Positions 36,815-45,978 of a stretch of DNA of 64,000 bases are shown piece by piece. The stretch is from Pedobacter sp. B4-66. GTDB lineage: Bacteria; Bacteroidota; Bacteroidia; Sphingobacteriales; Sphingobacteriaceae. The first letter of the stretch is position 1. Each line of letters begins with the position of its first letter. The notes under the pieces were generated by a model. The model had not been told where the DNA came from. It did no database searches and saw nothing but the letters and a program-made list of their open reading frames with translations. The stretch is taken from contig NZ_JAFVME010000002.1 of NCBI RefSeq assembly GCF_018492665.1, positions 98,540 to 162,539 on the forward strand, in the 5' to 3' direction. A program made the position numbers and the translations under genes.

Positions 36815-37078
36815 AGATATTTTTGCATTACCACCATTTGGTCAGAGTCCATGTTAAGTCCATGTCGTGTCCATGTTTTTGGGCATAAACATCGACACGG
36901 CCTGGAGCCTACTGTTTCTGATTATCGAGTTATATAGAGTTAGCCTAATACAGCTGTTTAAAAATAGTTTGACAATTATGCCTTTTCTATGAACTTTTTT
37001 TTGCTGTAATCCGTTATAAGTTTTTTACGATTTAAAAGTATAAAAGGCATATAATTTAAATTAGTTGCTTATATTTTT
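36815..37078. other. Divergent spacer between ClC gene and ftsX with phased repeats
   Basis: Gene-free. Contains three direct GTCCATGT repeats and an overlapping hairpin (36847-36905, listed separately), then 170 bases of AT-rich DNA with no further structure that I can see. Confidence 0.6.
36847..36905. repeat. Three GTCCATGT direct repeats at 11-base period plus hairpin
   Basis: GTCCATGT starts at 36847, 36858 and 36869, exactly 11 bases apart. Overlapping it, 36860-36878 pairs with 36887-36905 at 16 of 19 positions (one further G-U wobble in RNA), with an 8-base loop TTGGGCAT. The block is 33-62 bases upstream of the ClC -7 box, where an activator would sit. Confidence 0.6.
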
Positions 37079-37086
37079 TATTTTCG
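37079..37086 (+). promoter_or_regulatory. Promoter -7 box of the ftsX operon
   Basis: TATTTTCG, one base off TAnnTTTG, 21 bases before the ftsX ATG. It resembles the leuS box at 35496-35503. Confidence 0.4.
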
Positions 37087-37106
37087 CAAAACATAAAGAC
37101 AAATAC

Positions 37107-37985
37107 ATGGAAGAATTTGAAGTGAGCGATGCTTCTAAGAAGACAAAAACCATTTATATTTCTACAATCTTCAGTATTGCATTGGTTTTATTAATGCTGG
37201 GTATGTTGGGTTTGATATTGGTACATGCAAAAAACCTTTCCAACTACGTGAAAGAAAATATTGTATTAAATATCATTGTAGATGAAGGTGCTAAAGAAAC
37301 AGACGTTTTACAGTTTCAAAAAGAACTTAATGCCAATCCTGCAGTTAAGAACACGCAATACGTAAATAAAGAAATGGCAGCCAGAAACTTAACCAACGAT
37401 CTGGGTGAAGATTTCGTTAATTTCCTAGGCTATAACCCTTTACTATCAACAGTTGATGTGTATTTAAAAGCCAATTATGCAAACAATAAAAGCATAGATA
37501 CCTTAAAAGCAAGTATTGCTAAAAACCCTGTCGTTAAAGAAGTTATCTACCAAAGTTCATTAATTGACATGGTAAATAAGAACATCAATACTATTGGGTT
37601 AATCATTTTAGCCTTTGCTGCTATTTTGTTGATCATATCTGTTGCCCTTATTAATAACACCATAAGATTAGCCATTTATTCTCAGCGATTCCTTATTAAA
37701 AGTATGCAACTGGTTGGCGCCACAAGAGGCTTTATCCGCCGACCTTTTATTTTATTGGCAGCCTTACATGGATTAATTGCGGCATTTATTGCAATTTTAA
37801 TCTTATTGGGTATATTGTACTACGCTCAAAGAGAAATTCCGGAAATTGTAATTCTTAGAAATTATACTGAATTTGGTATTGTTTTACTTGGCCTTGTTGG
37901 TGTAGGTATCTTTATTACAGCTATTAGCACCTCATTTGCCGTTAGCAAATATTTACGTTTAAAAATTTACGATCTTTACAGATAA
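37107..37985 (+). CDS. ftsX: Cell-division protein FtsX (permease-like)
   Basis: 292 residues from the ATG at 37107 (an in-frame TTG 42 bases upstream is discarded because the -7 box lies between them). Four membrane helices (about 23-43, 165-185, 210-235, 260-282) and a large periplasmic loop (VLNIIVDEGAKETDVLQFQ). FtsX with the ATPase FtsE activates septal peptidoglycan hydrolases. The FtsE gene is not adjacent, as is usual in Bacteroidota. It overlaps the next gene by one base (TAATG). Confidence 0.9.
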   Translation: MEEFEVSDASKKTKTIYISTIFSIALVLLMLGMLGLILVHAKNLSNYVKENIVLNIIVDEGAKETDVLQFQKELNANPAVKNTQYVNKEMAARNLTNDLGEDFVNFLGYNPLLSTVDVYLKANYANNKSIDTLKASIAKNPVVKEVIYQSSLIDMVNKNINTIGLIILAFAAILLIISVALINNTIRLAIYSQRFLIKSMQLVGATRGFIRRPFILLAALHGLIAAFIAILILLGILYYAQREIPEIVILRNYTEFGIVLLGLVGVGIFITAISTSFAVSKYLRLKIYDLYR

Positions 37986-38209
37986 TGATAGAAAAAAAAT
38001 CAACTCCTGCACATCAGGACGCAAAAACTGAATTAGTTTTCTCTAAAAAAAACTATCAGTTATTACTTATCAGCATTGCTATTGTTGTATTTGGCTTCAT
38101 TTTAATGATTGGTACAACAGATATTTACGACTTCAGAAAAACTTTGCTTGCTCCTATGGTAGTATTGGCAGGTTTTGCTTTTGGAGTTTATGCCATCTTA
38201 AAAAAATAG
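37985..38209 (+). CDS. DUF3098 small membrane protein
   Basis: 74 residues with two membrane segments (about 24-44 and 53-71) separated by TTDIYDFRKTLLAP, the signature of DUF3098. Function unknown. Its position between ftsX and uppP, with a 1-base overlap with ftsX, suggests a role in envelope growth or division (inference). Confidence 0.85.
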   Translation: MIEKKSTPAHQDAKTELVFSKKNYQLLLISIAIVVFGFILMIGTTDIYDFRKTLLAPMVVLAGFAFGVYAILKK

Positions 38210-38217
38210 TTTAATAC

Positions 38218-39012
38218 ATGAATTATTTTCAAGCCCTCATTCTAGCGATTATAGAAGGGCTAACGGAGTTTTTACCGGTTTCGTCAACCGGCCATATGGT
38301 TATTGCCAGTTCTTTTATGGGAATTGGAAAAGACGAATTTGTAAAGCTTTTTGAAGTTGCTATTCAACTGGGTGCTATTTTAGCCGTAGTTGTACTTTAC
38401 TGGAAAAAGTTTTTTGACTTTAGTAAATGGCAATTCTACATTAAGCTAATCATAGCGGTTATACCTGCATTGTTTTTTGGCTATTTATTAAACGACTTTA
38501 TAGATAACACTTTAGGCAACCCCATCTTTATTGCAGTAGTATTGCTGCTTGGTGGTATTGTATTATTGTTTATCGATAAGTTCTTTAAAAACCCGACCGT
38601 CAATCACGAGAGTGAGATTAGTAACATGACCGCTTTTAAAATTGGATGCTTTCAGGTTTTAGCGGTTGCATTTCCAGGGTTGAGCAGAAGTGCTGCAACC
38701 ATAATTGGTGGTATGCAACAAAAACTAAGCAGACATGCTGCTGCAGAATTCTCCTTTTTTCTGGCCGTGCCTACCATGTGCGCTGCTACCGGCTACAAGC
38801 TGTTAAAAGGGCATGAATTGTTGAATGCTGAAAATATTAAATTATTGCTTTTCGGAAATGTTATTGCATTTATCGTAGCAATAATCGCGATAAAATCTTT
38901 CATAGGATTTTTATCAAAACACGGATTTCGGATTTTTGGCTGGTACAGAATCATCATAGGTGTTCTGCTACTGGTACTATATTTTTCGGGGGTTGAAATG
39001 AATGTATTGTAA
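38218..39012 (+). CDS. uppP: Undecaprenyl-diphosphatase UppP (BacA)
   Basis: 264 residues, about eight membrane helices. The two signature motifs are intact: EGLTEFLPVSSTGHMV near the start and PGLSRSAATIIGG (about residues 150-162). It recycles undecaprenyl diphosphate to the monophosphate carrier of peptidoglycan precursors. Loss or gain of activity changes bacitracin sensitivity. Overlaps truB by one base. Confidence 0.95.
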   Translation: MNYFQALILAIIEGLTEFLPVSSTGHMVIASSFMGIGKDEFVKLFEVAIQLGAILAVVVLYWKKFFDFSKWQFYIKLIIAVIPALFFGYLLNDFIDNTLGNPIFIAVVLLLGGIVLLFIDKFFKNPTVNHESEISNMTAFKIGCFQVLAVAFPGLSRSAATIIGGMQQKLSRHAAAEFSFFLAVPTMCAATGYKLLKGHELLNAENIKLLLFGNVIAFIVAIIAIKSFIGFLSKHGFRIFGWYRIIIGVLLLVLYFSGVEMNVL

Positions 39013-39737
39013 TGAGTGAGGATAAAGAAGAACAAATAGTAACAAAAACATTTCCTGAATTTAATTTTGCTGAAGGTGAGCTATTGCTCATCAATAAACC
39101 GTACAAGTGGACAAGCTTTGATGTTGTAGGAAAAATCCGCAATTCGCTAAAGCCTTTGAAATTGAAAGTTGGCCATGCCGGAACTTTGGATCCACTGGCA
39201 ACTGGCTTATTGATCCTTTGCACTGGAAAACTGACTAAACAGATTGACACTTTTCAGGCCGAAGAGAAAGAGTATACCGGAACAATGGTTTTAGGTGCCA
39301 CTACCCCATCTTTTGATTTGGAAACTGTTGTTGATCAGGAATTCCCGTTAGACGGAATAACTGAAGAGGCTATTTATGCGGCTACAGCTCCTTTTACGGG
39401 CGACATACAACAATATCCACCTGCACACTCGGCGGTAAAAGTTAATGGCGAACGATTGTATGTGAAAGCCAGAAGAGGCGAAGAAACAGAATTGCGTTTA
39501 CGCTTTGTTACCGTTTCTGCATTCGAAATTACCCGAATTTCACTTCCTGAGATAGATTTCAGGATTGTTTGCAGTAAAGGAACTTATATCAGATCGCTGA
39601 TTTCTGATTTTGGCAAGCACCTTAATAATGGGGCTTACTTATCAAAACTTACCCGCACACGTAGCGGAAACTTTTTACTTGAAAATGCTTTTGAGGTAGC
39701 AGATTTAGTTAACTATCTTAGACTTAAAAAAGAGTAG
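39012..39737 (+). CDS. truB: tRNA pseudouridine(55) synthase TruB
   Basis: 241 residues, the short form lacking the C-terminal PUA domain. Catalytic Asp60 in VGHAGTLDPLATG; also GEFPLDG-like substrate loop, YPPAHSAVKVNGERLY and CSKGTYIRSLI. It converts U55 of the T-loop in tRNAs to pseudouridine. Begins at the last base of uppP. Confidence 0.95.
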   Translation: MSEDKEEQIVTKTFPEFNFAEGELLLINKPYKWTSFDVVGKIRNSLKPLKLKVGHAGTLDPLATGLLILCTGKLTKQIDTFQAEEKEYTGTMVLGATTPSFDLETVVDQEFPLDGITEEAIYAATAPFTGDIQQYPPAHSAVKVNGERLYVKARRGEETELRLRFVTVSAFEITRISLPEIDFRIVCSKGTYIRSLISDFGKHLNNGAYLSKLTRTRSGNFLLENAFEVADLVNYLRLKKE

Positions 39738-39739
39738 TC

Positions 39740-40603
39740 ATGCGTGGCCAGGTAAAATCCAAAAAACTTAACATCGCTAAAAACATATTTCTAATAATAT
39801 GTGGCATTGTTTCGGCTTGTTTTGGATTGAAAAGCTTTTTGCTACCCAGCGGATTTATAGACGGCGGTGTAACCGGCATATCTCTGTTAATTAGCAACTT
39901 AACAAAACTTAACCTGTCTTACCTGATTATTCTGATTAATATCCCTTTTGTTATTCTGGGGTATAGGCAAATTGGTAAAGTATTCGCCATCAAAACATCT
40001 ATTGCAATATCATTACTGGCCATTTTACTGGTTGTTGCTCCTTTTAAATCCATTACTCACGACCCCCTATTGATTGCCTTTTTTGGAGGACTCTTTTTAG
40101 GTGGGGGAATTGGATTAGCCATGCGCGGTGGCTGTGTAATTGACGGCACTGAGGTATTAGCACTATACATCAGCAAAAAAAGCACCCTTACGGTTGGTAA
40201 TATCATCCTGATTTTAAACATCATTATCTTCTCATTCGCTGCAATATTTTTAGGAATGGATAAGGCGCTATACGCCATCTTAACCTATCTATCGGCCTCT
40301 AACACGGTTGATTATATTGTAAATGGCATCGAGCAATATACGGGAGTTACTGTTATATCCGACAAAAACGACCACATTAAAAAGTTCATCATCAACCAAA
40401 TGAAACGTGGTGTAACTATTTATAAAGGCGAAGGCGGATATGGAGTTAAAAAGGATATTGACATACTTTATACTGTAGTTACCAAACTTGAAATGAGTAA
40501 GCTGCAGACTGCAATTAGACAGATTGATCCGGATGCTTTTGTGATTCAACAGCAAATTGCCGACATAAAGGGTGGCGTAGTAAAACGTCCGGCTTTACAT
40601 TAA
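39740..40603 (+). CDS. YitT family membrane protein with DUF2179 domain
   Basis: 287 residues. Five to six membrane helices in the N-terminal part (FLLPSGFIDGGVTGISLL; GGLFLGGGIGLAMRGGCVIDGTEVLAL), then a cytoplasmic C-terminal DUF2179 domain (about 205-280; YTGVTVISDKNDHIKKFI and VVTKLEMSKLQTAIRQID). Function unknown in general. It lies 3 bases after truB and 12 before ribF, inside the operon. Confidence 0.85.
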   Translation: MRGQVKSKKLNIAKNIFLIICGIVSACFGLKSFLLPSGFIDGGVTGISLLISNLTKLNLSYLIILINIPFVILGYRQIGKVFAIKTSIAISLLAILLVVAPFKSITHDPLLIAFFGGLFLGGGIGLAMRGGCVIDGTEVLALYISKKSTLTVGNIILILNIIIFSFAAIFLGMDKALYAILTYLSASNTVDYIVNGIEQYTGVTVISDKNDHIKKFIINQMKRGVTIYKGEGGYGVKKDIDILYTVVTKLEMSKLQTAIRQIDPDAFVIQQQIADIKGGVVKRPALH

Positions 40604-40614
40604 TTTATACTACC

Positions 40615-41550
40615 TTGAAAATATATAATCACTTTTCGGAATTTAAGAAGCTAAACAACGCAGTTGCAACTATTGGAACTTTTGATGGGGTACATTATGG
40701 CCACCAGAAAATTATTAAACGACTGTGTGAATTGGCAAAGGCAACTGGTGGTGAAAGTGTAATACTGACCTTTTTTCCACACCCAAGGTTAATCATTGAT
40801 CCAGAGAATCAGGATTTAAAAATGATCAATACGATTAATGAAAAGGCTAAAATGCTGGAAAGTCTTGGAGTAGATCACCTAATCATTACTCCTTTTACCC
40901 GCGACTTCTCGAACCTTACTCCTGCTGAATATATACAGAACATTTTGGTTGATACAATTGGGATTAAGAACCTTATTGTTGGTTACGACCATCGCTTTGG
41001 CAAGGATAGAAAAGGCGGTCTTCAGGATTTAGAAACCTTCTCTAAGAACTTTAATTATAAAATTGAGCAAATACCTGAGCAGGATATTAATGATGTTGCG
41101 GTAAGCTCTACAAAAATCCGTACTGCTTTACTTGATGGCGATGTTGCGCTTGCGGCCAATTATCTTGGTTACAACTTTTCATTATATGGTAAGGTGATTA
41201 AAGGCGACAAGATAGGCCGTACCATTGGCTTTCCTACTGCGAATCTTTTTATTGAGGAAACCTACAAATTGATCCCTTCTGATGGGATTTATGCGGTTAC
41301 TGTTGAAATGAGCGACGAGATTTTTAAAGGGATGGCATATATTGGTCAGCGCCCTACAATTAATGGAATGACCAGAAACATTGAGGTAAATATTTTTGAT
41401 TTTAATCAGGAAATATACGGTCAGGATATTAAGATGAACTTCCTTGAATTTCTAAGACACGACGTTAAATTTACTGGCTTAGAAGCCTTAAAAGAGCAAC
41501 TGCAAAGAGACAAAGATGATACTTTAGCTTATTTCAAAAAAACGTCATAA
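40615..41550 (+). CDS. ribF: Bifunctional riboflavin kinase/FAD synthetase
   Basis: 311 residues, starting at a TTG. No ATG is in frame before the conserved core, and the first residues (KIYNHFSEFKKLNNAVATIG) match the family start, so the TTG is well supported. FAD synthetase half: TIGTFDGVHYGHQKII (18-33). Riboflavin kinase half: GKVIKGDKIGRTIGFPTANL (about 195-214). It makes FMN and FAD from riboflavin, complementing RibBA elsewhere in the window. Last gene of the ftsX operon. Confidence 0.93.
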   Translation: MKIYNHFSEFKKLNNAVATIGTFDGVHYGHQKIIKRLCELAKATGGESVILTFFPHPRLIIDPENQDLKMINTINEKAKMLESLGVDHLIITPFTRDFSNLTPAEYIQNILVDTIGIKNLIVGYDHRFGKDRKGGLQDLETFSKNFNYKIEQIPEQDINDVAVSSTKIRTALLDGDVALAANYLGYNFSLYGKVIKGDKIGRTIGFPTANLFIEETYKLIPSDGIYAVTVEMSDEIFKGMAYIGQRPTINGMTRNIEVNIFDFNQEIYGQDIKMNFLEFLRHDVKFTGLEALKEQLQRDKDDTLAYFKKTS

Positions 41551-41588
41551 GCTCATTTTAAACCCTCATTTATTCTAAAAAAAGGCAT

Positions 41589-41596
41589 TATTTTCG
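41589..41596 (+). promoter_or_regulatory. Promoter -7 box for the small exported protein/antiporter genes
   Basis: TATTTTCG, a TAnnTTTG variant, 14 bases before the ATG at 41610. Confidence 0.4.
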
Positions 41597-41609
41597 TATA
41601 TTTACGACA

Positions 41610-41972
41610 ATGAGGTCATTATTTACTCTAATACTAATAGTTTTTATTCATCTTTTTTCTTCCCATTTAGTAAGCGGGAAAGGGCTTGATGCGGAAAAAA
41701 CTAAGCATAGAGACGTGAGTATTCATGCTAAAAAGAAACACTTTGTTTTTAGCAAAAAAAGCAAATCATCATTTCAAAAAACCTCGTTTGAAGATCTACC
41801 GGCTTTACAGCAAGTTGTAAATAAAACCTCTTTTGGCCTGTTTCTTATTGTTAAAAAGCAGGACATTCAGGTAGCCTCATGCCCGTTAATTGCAAATTAT
41901 TACAGTTCCTTTTCATTTTCGAGTTACTCCTATATCTTTAATTTTCTGTACCCAAAACATGTTTTTTGGTAA
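41610..41972 (+). CDS. Small basic exported protein of unknown function
   Basis: 120 residues. Hydrophobic signal peptide (about 4-20) and then a Lys/Ser/His-rich middle (HAKKKHFVFSKKSKSSFQK), ending in an aromatic, hydrophobic tail (YYSSFSFSSYSYIFNFLYP). It resembles no family I know. The tail could insert in the outer membrane or pair with a partner. A Kef antiporter gene starts 61 bases later, so a joint transcript is possible. Confidence 0.6.
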   Translation: MRSLFTLILIVFIHLFSSHLVSGKGLDAEKTKHRDVSIHAKKKHFVFSKKSKSSFQKTSFEDLPALQQVVNKTSFGLFLIVKKQDIQVASCPLIANYYSSFSFSSYSYIFNFLYPKHVFW

Positions 41973-42032
41973 TTATAATTTAGCCCCAATACGTTAACAC
42001 AATAAATTATACATTAAAAAATACGCGTTTCT

Positions 42033-44255
42033 ATGATACATTTACCAGTATTAATTACTGATTTAGGCTTAATACTTGCAGCTGCTGGAGTAACTACACT
42101 CCTTTTTAAAAAAATTAAACAACCATTAGTGCTTGGCTATATTTTAGCAGGATTACTGGTTGGTCCACACGTTAAATTTATTCCAACTGTTACAGATAAT
42201 GAAAGTATCAATATCTGGGCAGAGATTGGGGTTATCTTCTTATTATTTAGTTTAGGGCTTGAATTTAGTTTTAAAAAACTGGTAAAGGTTGGAGGCTCAG
42301 CCTCCATAACAGCCATTGTTGAGGTTGTGTTTATGCTGATCATTGGCTTTGTGGCCGGATTGGCAATGGGCTGGTCTACAATGGACAGTATATTTCTCGG
42401 GGGTATATTATCCGTGTCATCAACAACAATCATCATAAGGGCTTTTGAAGAGCTTGGGGTAAAGCATAAAAAATTTGCGGGACTGGTATTTGGAGTGCTT
42501 ATTGTTGAAGATCTTGTTGCCATCTTATTATTGGTATTGCTATCTACTCTTGCTGTTAGTCAACAATTTGCTGGTGCAGAAATGTTGATTTCTATATTAA
42601 AGCTTTGTTTCTTCCTTGTTTTGTGGTTTATAGGTGGAATATTTCTTGTACCTACTTTTTTAAAGGCAACCAAGAAATTAATGAATGATGAGACCATGCT
42701 TGTGGTTTCCATCGCTTTGTGTTTATTGATGGTACTATTGGCTGTTAAAGTTGGCTTCTCTCCTGCTTTGGGCGCATTTATTATGGGCTCAATATTGGCT
42801 GAAACTACACAGGCAGAAAGAATAGAACACCTCACAAAATCTGTAAAAGATTTATTTGCTGCAATTTTCTTTGTATCGGTAGGTATGTTAATCAATCCAA
42901 GCATTCTGGTTGATTACGCTGTTCCTATTGTTGTAATTACTTTAGCCACTGTTTTAGGCAAGTTTCTAAGTTCAGGATTAGGTGCTTTGGTTTCTGGACA
43001 GCCTTTAAAGACTTCGGTACAGACTGGCTTAAGTTTGGCTCAGATTGGGGAGTTCTCTTTTATCATTGCAACGTTAGGATTAACACTTAAGGTAACCAGT
43101 GACTTCTTATATCCAATAGCCGTTGCTGTATCGGCAATTACAACTTTTACTACTCCATATCTGATTAAATTCTCTGAACCATTTTACTTCTTTTTAGAAC
43201 GTAAACTTCCTAAAAAATGGGTTGAAGGCATTAACCGCTATAGTTCAAGTACAGCAGGTATAACCACTTTAAGCGATTGGAAAACGTTACTTAAATCGTA
43301 CACCTTTAACCTTATTATACACTCGGTTATTCTTATTGCGATAGTATTTTTGGGTTCAAAGTACCTACAACCATTTATCACTCAAAACCTGATTAATGGC
43401 AATAATGGCATTATTGTAAGCTTGATACTTACGTTGTTTATCATGACTCCTTTCTTATGGGCACTTGCGATTAGACGAATAGAAAGAAAGGCTTATTCGC
43501 ACCTGTGGTTAAACAAAAAGTATACTCGTGGGCCACTAATTGCACTTGAGATTTTACGTATTTCTTTGGCCATCTTCTTTGTCGGCATTTTAATTTATCA
43601 GTTCTACAGCACATGGGTTTCAATTGTTATTGCAATTGCCTTAATTGTATCCTGTATGTTTGTTTTCTCGAGAAGGCTACAAGGTTTTTACAACAAACTT
43701 GAAAGCAGATTTCTACTTAACCTTAACGCTAGAGAAGCTCAAAATGCCCAACCTGAGATACTACCTTGGGATACACACTTAGTAGAACTCACAGTTGCAC
43801 CGGAATCAACTCTTGTTGGAAAAACCCTTATTGAGTTATCTGTAAGAGAGAAATACGGTGTCAACATTGCATTAATTGAACGTGGAAAAATCATGATCCC
43901 AACTCCGGGCAGAGATGAACGCCTTTATCCTAATGATAAAGTTTTAGTAATTGGAACCGACGATCAGCTGGCCGCAGTGAAGGAATTATTTGAAGGAAGT
44001 ACAGATGAAAATGTACAATCTAGCTTCCCTAAAGAAGATATGGCTCTTCAAAAAATAGTGATCAATAGCAGTTCCCCAGTTTATGGTCAGACGATTCGAA
44101 ATTCAGGTATTAGGGAAATGACTCAGGGGCTTGTTGTAGGAATTGAAAGAAATGGAGAGCGGATACTGAATCCTGATTCGACCCTTACATTTGAGAATGG
44201 TGATATCGTGTGGATTGTAGGTAACAACAAGAAAGTTCCTAACCTGCTAAAGTAA
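42033..44255 (+). CDS. Kef-type cation:proton antiporter with two TrkA-C domains
   Basis: 740 residues. CPA2 antiporter core (about 1-385, some twelve helices; GPHVKFIPTVTDNE, LFSLGLEFSFKKL, GVLIVEDLVAILLL, SPALGAFIMGSILAET), then a further set of helices (about 430-540) unlike the standard KefB/KefC layout. The cytoplasmic end has two RCK C-terminal (TrkA-C) domains (about 580-660: LVGKTLIELSVREKYGV; about 670-738: VYGQTIRNSGIREMTQGL). No TrkA-N nucleotide-binding domain is visible. It probably exchanges K+ or Na+ for protons. Confidence 0.88.
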   Translation: MIHLPVLITDLGLILAAAGVTTLLFKKIKQPLVLGYILAGLLVGPHVKFIPTVTDNESINIWAEIGVIFLLFSLGLEFSFKKLVKVGGSASITAIVEVVFMLIIGFVAGLAMGWSTMDSIFLGGILSVSSTTIIIRAFEELGVKHKKFAGLVFGVLIVEDLVAILLLVLLSTLAVSQQFAGAEMLISILKLCFFLVLWFIGGIFLVPTFLKATKKLMNDETMLVVSIALCLLMVLLAVKVGFSPALGAFIMGSILAETTQAERIEHLTKSVKDLFAAIFFVSVGMLINPSILVDYAVPIVVITLATVLGKFLSSGLGALVSGQPLKTSVQTGLSLAQIGEFSFIIATLGLTLKVTSDFLYPIAVAVSAITTFTTPYLIKFSEPFYFFLERKLPKKWVEGINRYSSSTAGITTLSDWKTLLKSYTFNLIIHSVILIAIVFLGSKYLQPFITQNLINGNNGIIVSLILTLFIMTPFLWALAIRRIERKAYSHLWLNKKYTRGPLIALEILRISLAIFFVGILIYQFYSTWVSIVIAIALIVSCMFVFSRRLQGFYNKLESRFLLNLNAREAQNAQPEILPWDTHLVELTVAPESTLVGKTLIELSVREKYGVNIALIERGKIMIPTPGRDERLYPNDKVLVIGTDDQLAAVKELFEGSTDENVQSSFPKEDMALQKIVINSSSPVYGQTIRNSGIREMTQGLVVGIERNGERILNPDSTLTFENGDIVWIVGNNKKVPNLLK

Positions 44256-44301
44256 TCTGTAAATTTTGATTTTACTGTAACAGAATGTACCTTGTATATC
44301 A

Positions 44302-45339
44302 ATGAAAGTAGACCAGGAAAAGAGCGACTTTTTAGACGAAATGCTCAATCATTGGCAAGAAGAGAACCTCTTGTCGCCAGATGACGTTAAAAAGTTACGT
44401 AACAGTTATGAGACTAAAAGCTTCGACTGGCGCCGATTAGCTCAGTACTCTTTTTGGATTGCAATGGCCTGTGGCGTTATATCTCTGGGTGCTCTTTTAA
44501 TTGACAACAAGATTTTAAACTATCTGGAGCACATTTTTACTGCTTCTGATGTGATGATAAGTATTTTATCGGCAGCTGGTGCAGCTGCCTTATACTACTT
44601 CAGTTTTAAAAGAAAGAAGCTCAAATCGCATCTGGTATTTAGTAATGAGGCCATGGTTTTTACCGCGGTAATGTTAACGGCCAATGCTATTGCTTACCTG
44701 GGCAAGGCTATTGACAACGGCAGTTCACACTTCTCTTTACTTATACTGGCTTCTGTGTTTATTTATGGAATACTCGCCTATATCTTTAAATCAAGATTGA
44801 TATGGGCTTTCGTATTGATTTCACTAGGGGCCTGGTTTGGTACGGAAACTGGTTATTTATCTCGTTGGAACTGGTACTTTCTTGGGATGAATTATCCACT
44901 TCGCTTTGTAATTTTTGGTTTATGCCTTACCGGATTTTCTTTTCTAATTAAAGACAATAAAAAGATGGGCATCTTTTTCCAGACAAATTATGTCTGTGGT
45001 ATGGTCTATTTATTTGTTTCTCTGTGGTTACTTTCAGTCTTCGGTAACTTCAGTTCATTAGAAGAATGGTATTCTGTAAAACAATTAAGTTTGTTTTATT
45101 GGGGTATACTGTCGGCCGCCTTCTGCCTGATCAGCATTTACATCGGTTTGAAATATAGAGATGATATTGCCAGAGAATTTGGCATTACCTTTTTGTTTAT
45201 TAACCTTTACACACGGTATTTTGAATACTTTTGGGACAGCTGGCACAAGGCCTTATTCTTTTGTGTACTCGCCGCTTCATTCTGGTTTATTGGCCGCAGA
45301 GCAGAAAAGATCTGGAATCTCGAATTTCTAAAGAAATAG
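44302..45339 (+). CDS. Multi-pass membrane protein, DUF2157-like
   Basis: 345 residues. A soluble, charged N-terminus (residues 1-45; ends ETKSFDWRRLAQYSFW) is followed by about nine membrane helices. The overall pattern and the end (LYTRYFEYFWDSWHKALFFCVLA) resemble DUF2157 and related proteins, whose function is unknown. Assignment to DUF2157 is from memory of the family pattern and needs a profile search. It lies 46 bases after the antiporter gene. Confidence 0.6.
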   Translation: MKVDQEKSDFLDEMLNHWQEENLLSPDDVKKLRNSYETKSFDWRRLAQYSFWIAMACGVISLGALLIDNKILNYLEHIFTASDVMISILSAAGAAALYYFSFKRKKLKSHLVFSNEAMVFTAVMLTANAIAYLGKAIDNGSSHFSLLILASVFIYGILAYIFKSRLIWAFVLISLGAWFGTETGYLSRWNWYFLGMNYPLRFVIFGLCLTGFSFLIKDNKKMGIFFQTNYVCGMVYLFVSLWLLSVFGNFSSLEEWYSVKQLSLFYWGILSAAFCLISIYIGLKYRDDIAREFGITFLFINLYTRYFEYFWDSWHKALFFCVLAASFWFIGRRAEKIWNLEFLKK

Positions 45340-45343
45340 CTTA

Positions 45344-45964
45344 TTACTTTATAAAATGTATGTACACTATTTTACATACATGATATGCCGATAAAGCAAA
45401 AAATAATATAGCAATTCCTTTATTAACTATGTAGCTACTCAGCGCGAATTTCTCTTGAATATACTGAGCAAAGCGTGCAAAGCCGTACAATGCTAAGCCG
45501 GCACCAATACCCGAGCCGACACTGAAAACAGACAAAGAAAGGTATCCAATATCTATCCATTCATGTGATATCAGATACGTACCCACAAATAACCAGTAAG
45601 GTATTTGCATTGGGTTAACAACGCCTAAAATTAAGCCGTATTTTATACTGTCTTTTTTTGAATAATCGGCTTTAGGCATCTCTTTGCGAGATTTCCAGGT
45701 AATTACGCCTAGTATCCCGAACATGAAAACCATGATAACATCAATGATATTATCGAGCTTAATTTCGCTCGATAGCCATTGTACAAAACGCATCACTCCG
45801 AAAGTAAAGAATATTTCGACAGTTGAAAACGCCATAATAAAGTATAAGGCCTGACGCAGCCCTCTCGTAATCGTTATCTGAACTACCGTTAAATTAATAT
45901 TTCCCGGAGGTATGTAACCAATCATGTTCAGAATTACCCCTAAAAAGAGTGTTAAAAATAGCAT
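45344..45964 (-). CDS. LysE-family exporter
   Basis: 206 residues with six predicted membrane helices. The LysE/RhtB pattern includes the N-terminal GVILNMIGYIPPGNINLTVVQ and the NPMQIPYWLF segment (about residue 112). These proteins export amino acids or other small molecules. It starts 14 bases after the uvrA stop, so it is co-transcribed. Specificity unknown. Confidence 0.8.
   Translation of the reverse strand: MLFLTLFLGVILNMIGYIPPGNINLTVVQITITRGLRQALYFIMAFSTVEIFFTFGVMRFVQWLSSEIKLDNIIDVIMVFMFGILGVITWKSRKEMPKADYSKKDSIKYGLILGVVNPMQIPYWLFVGTYLISHEWIDIGYLSLSVFSVGSGIGAGLALYGFARFAQYIQEKFALSSYIVNKGIAILFFALSAYHVCKIVYIHFIK
45356..45381. terminator. Hairpin at convergent junction
   Basis: Perfect 9-base stem ATGTATGTA/TACATACAT with 8-base loop, inside the last codons of the LysE gene and just beyond the DUF2157-like stop at 45339. 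No T-run. Confidence 0.35.
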
Positions 45965-45978
45965 GCGCGAAGATACAA

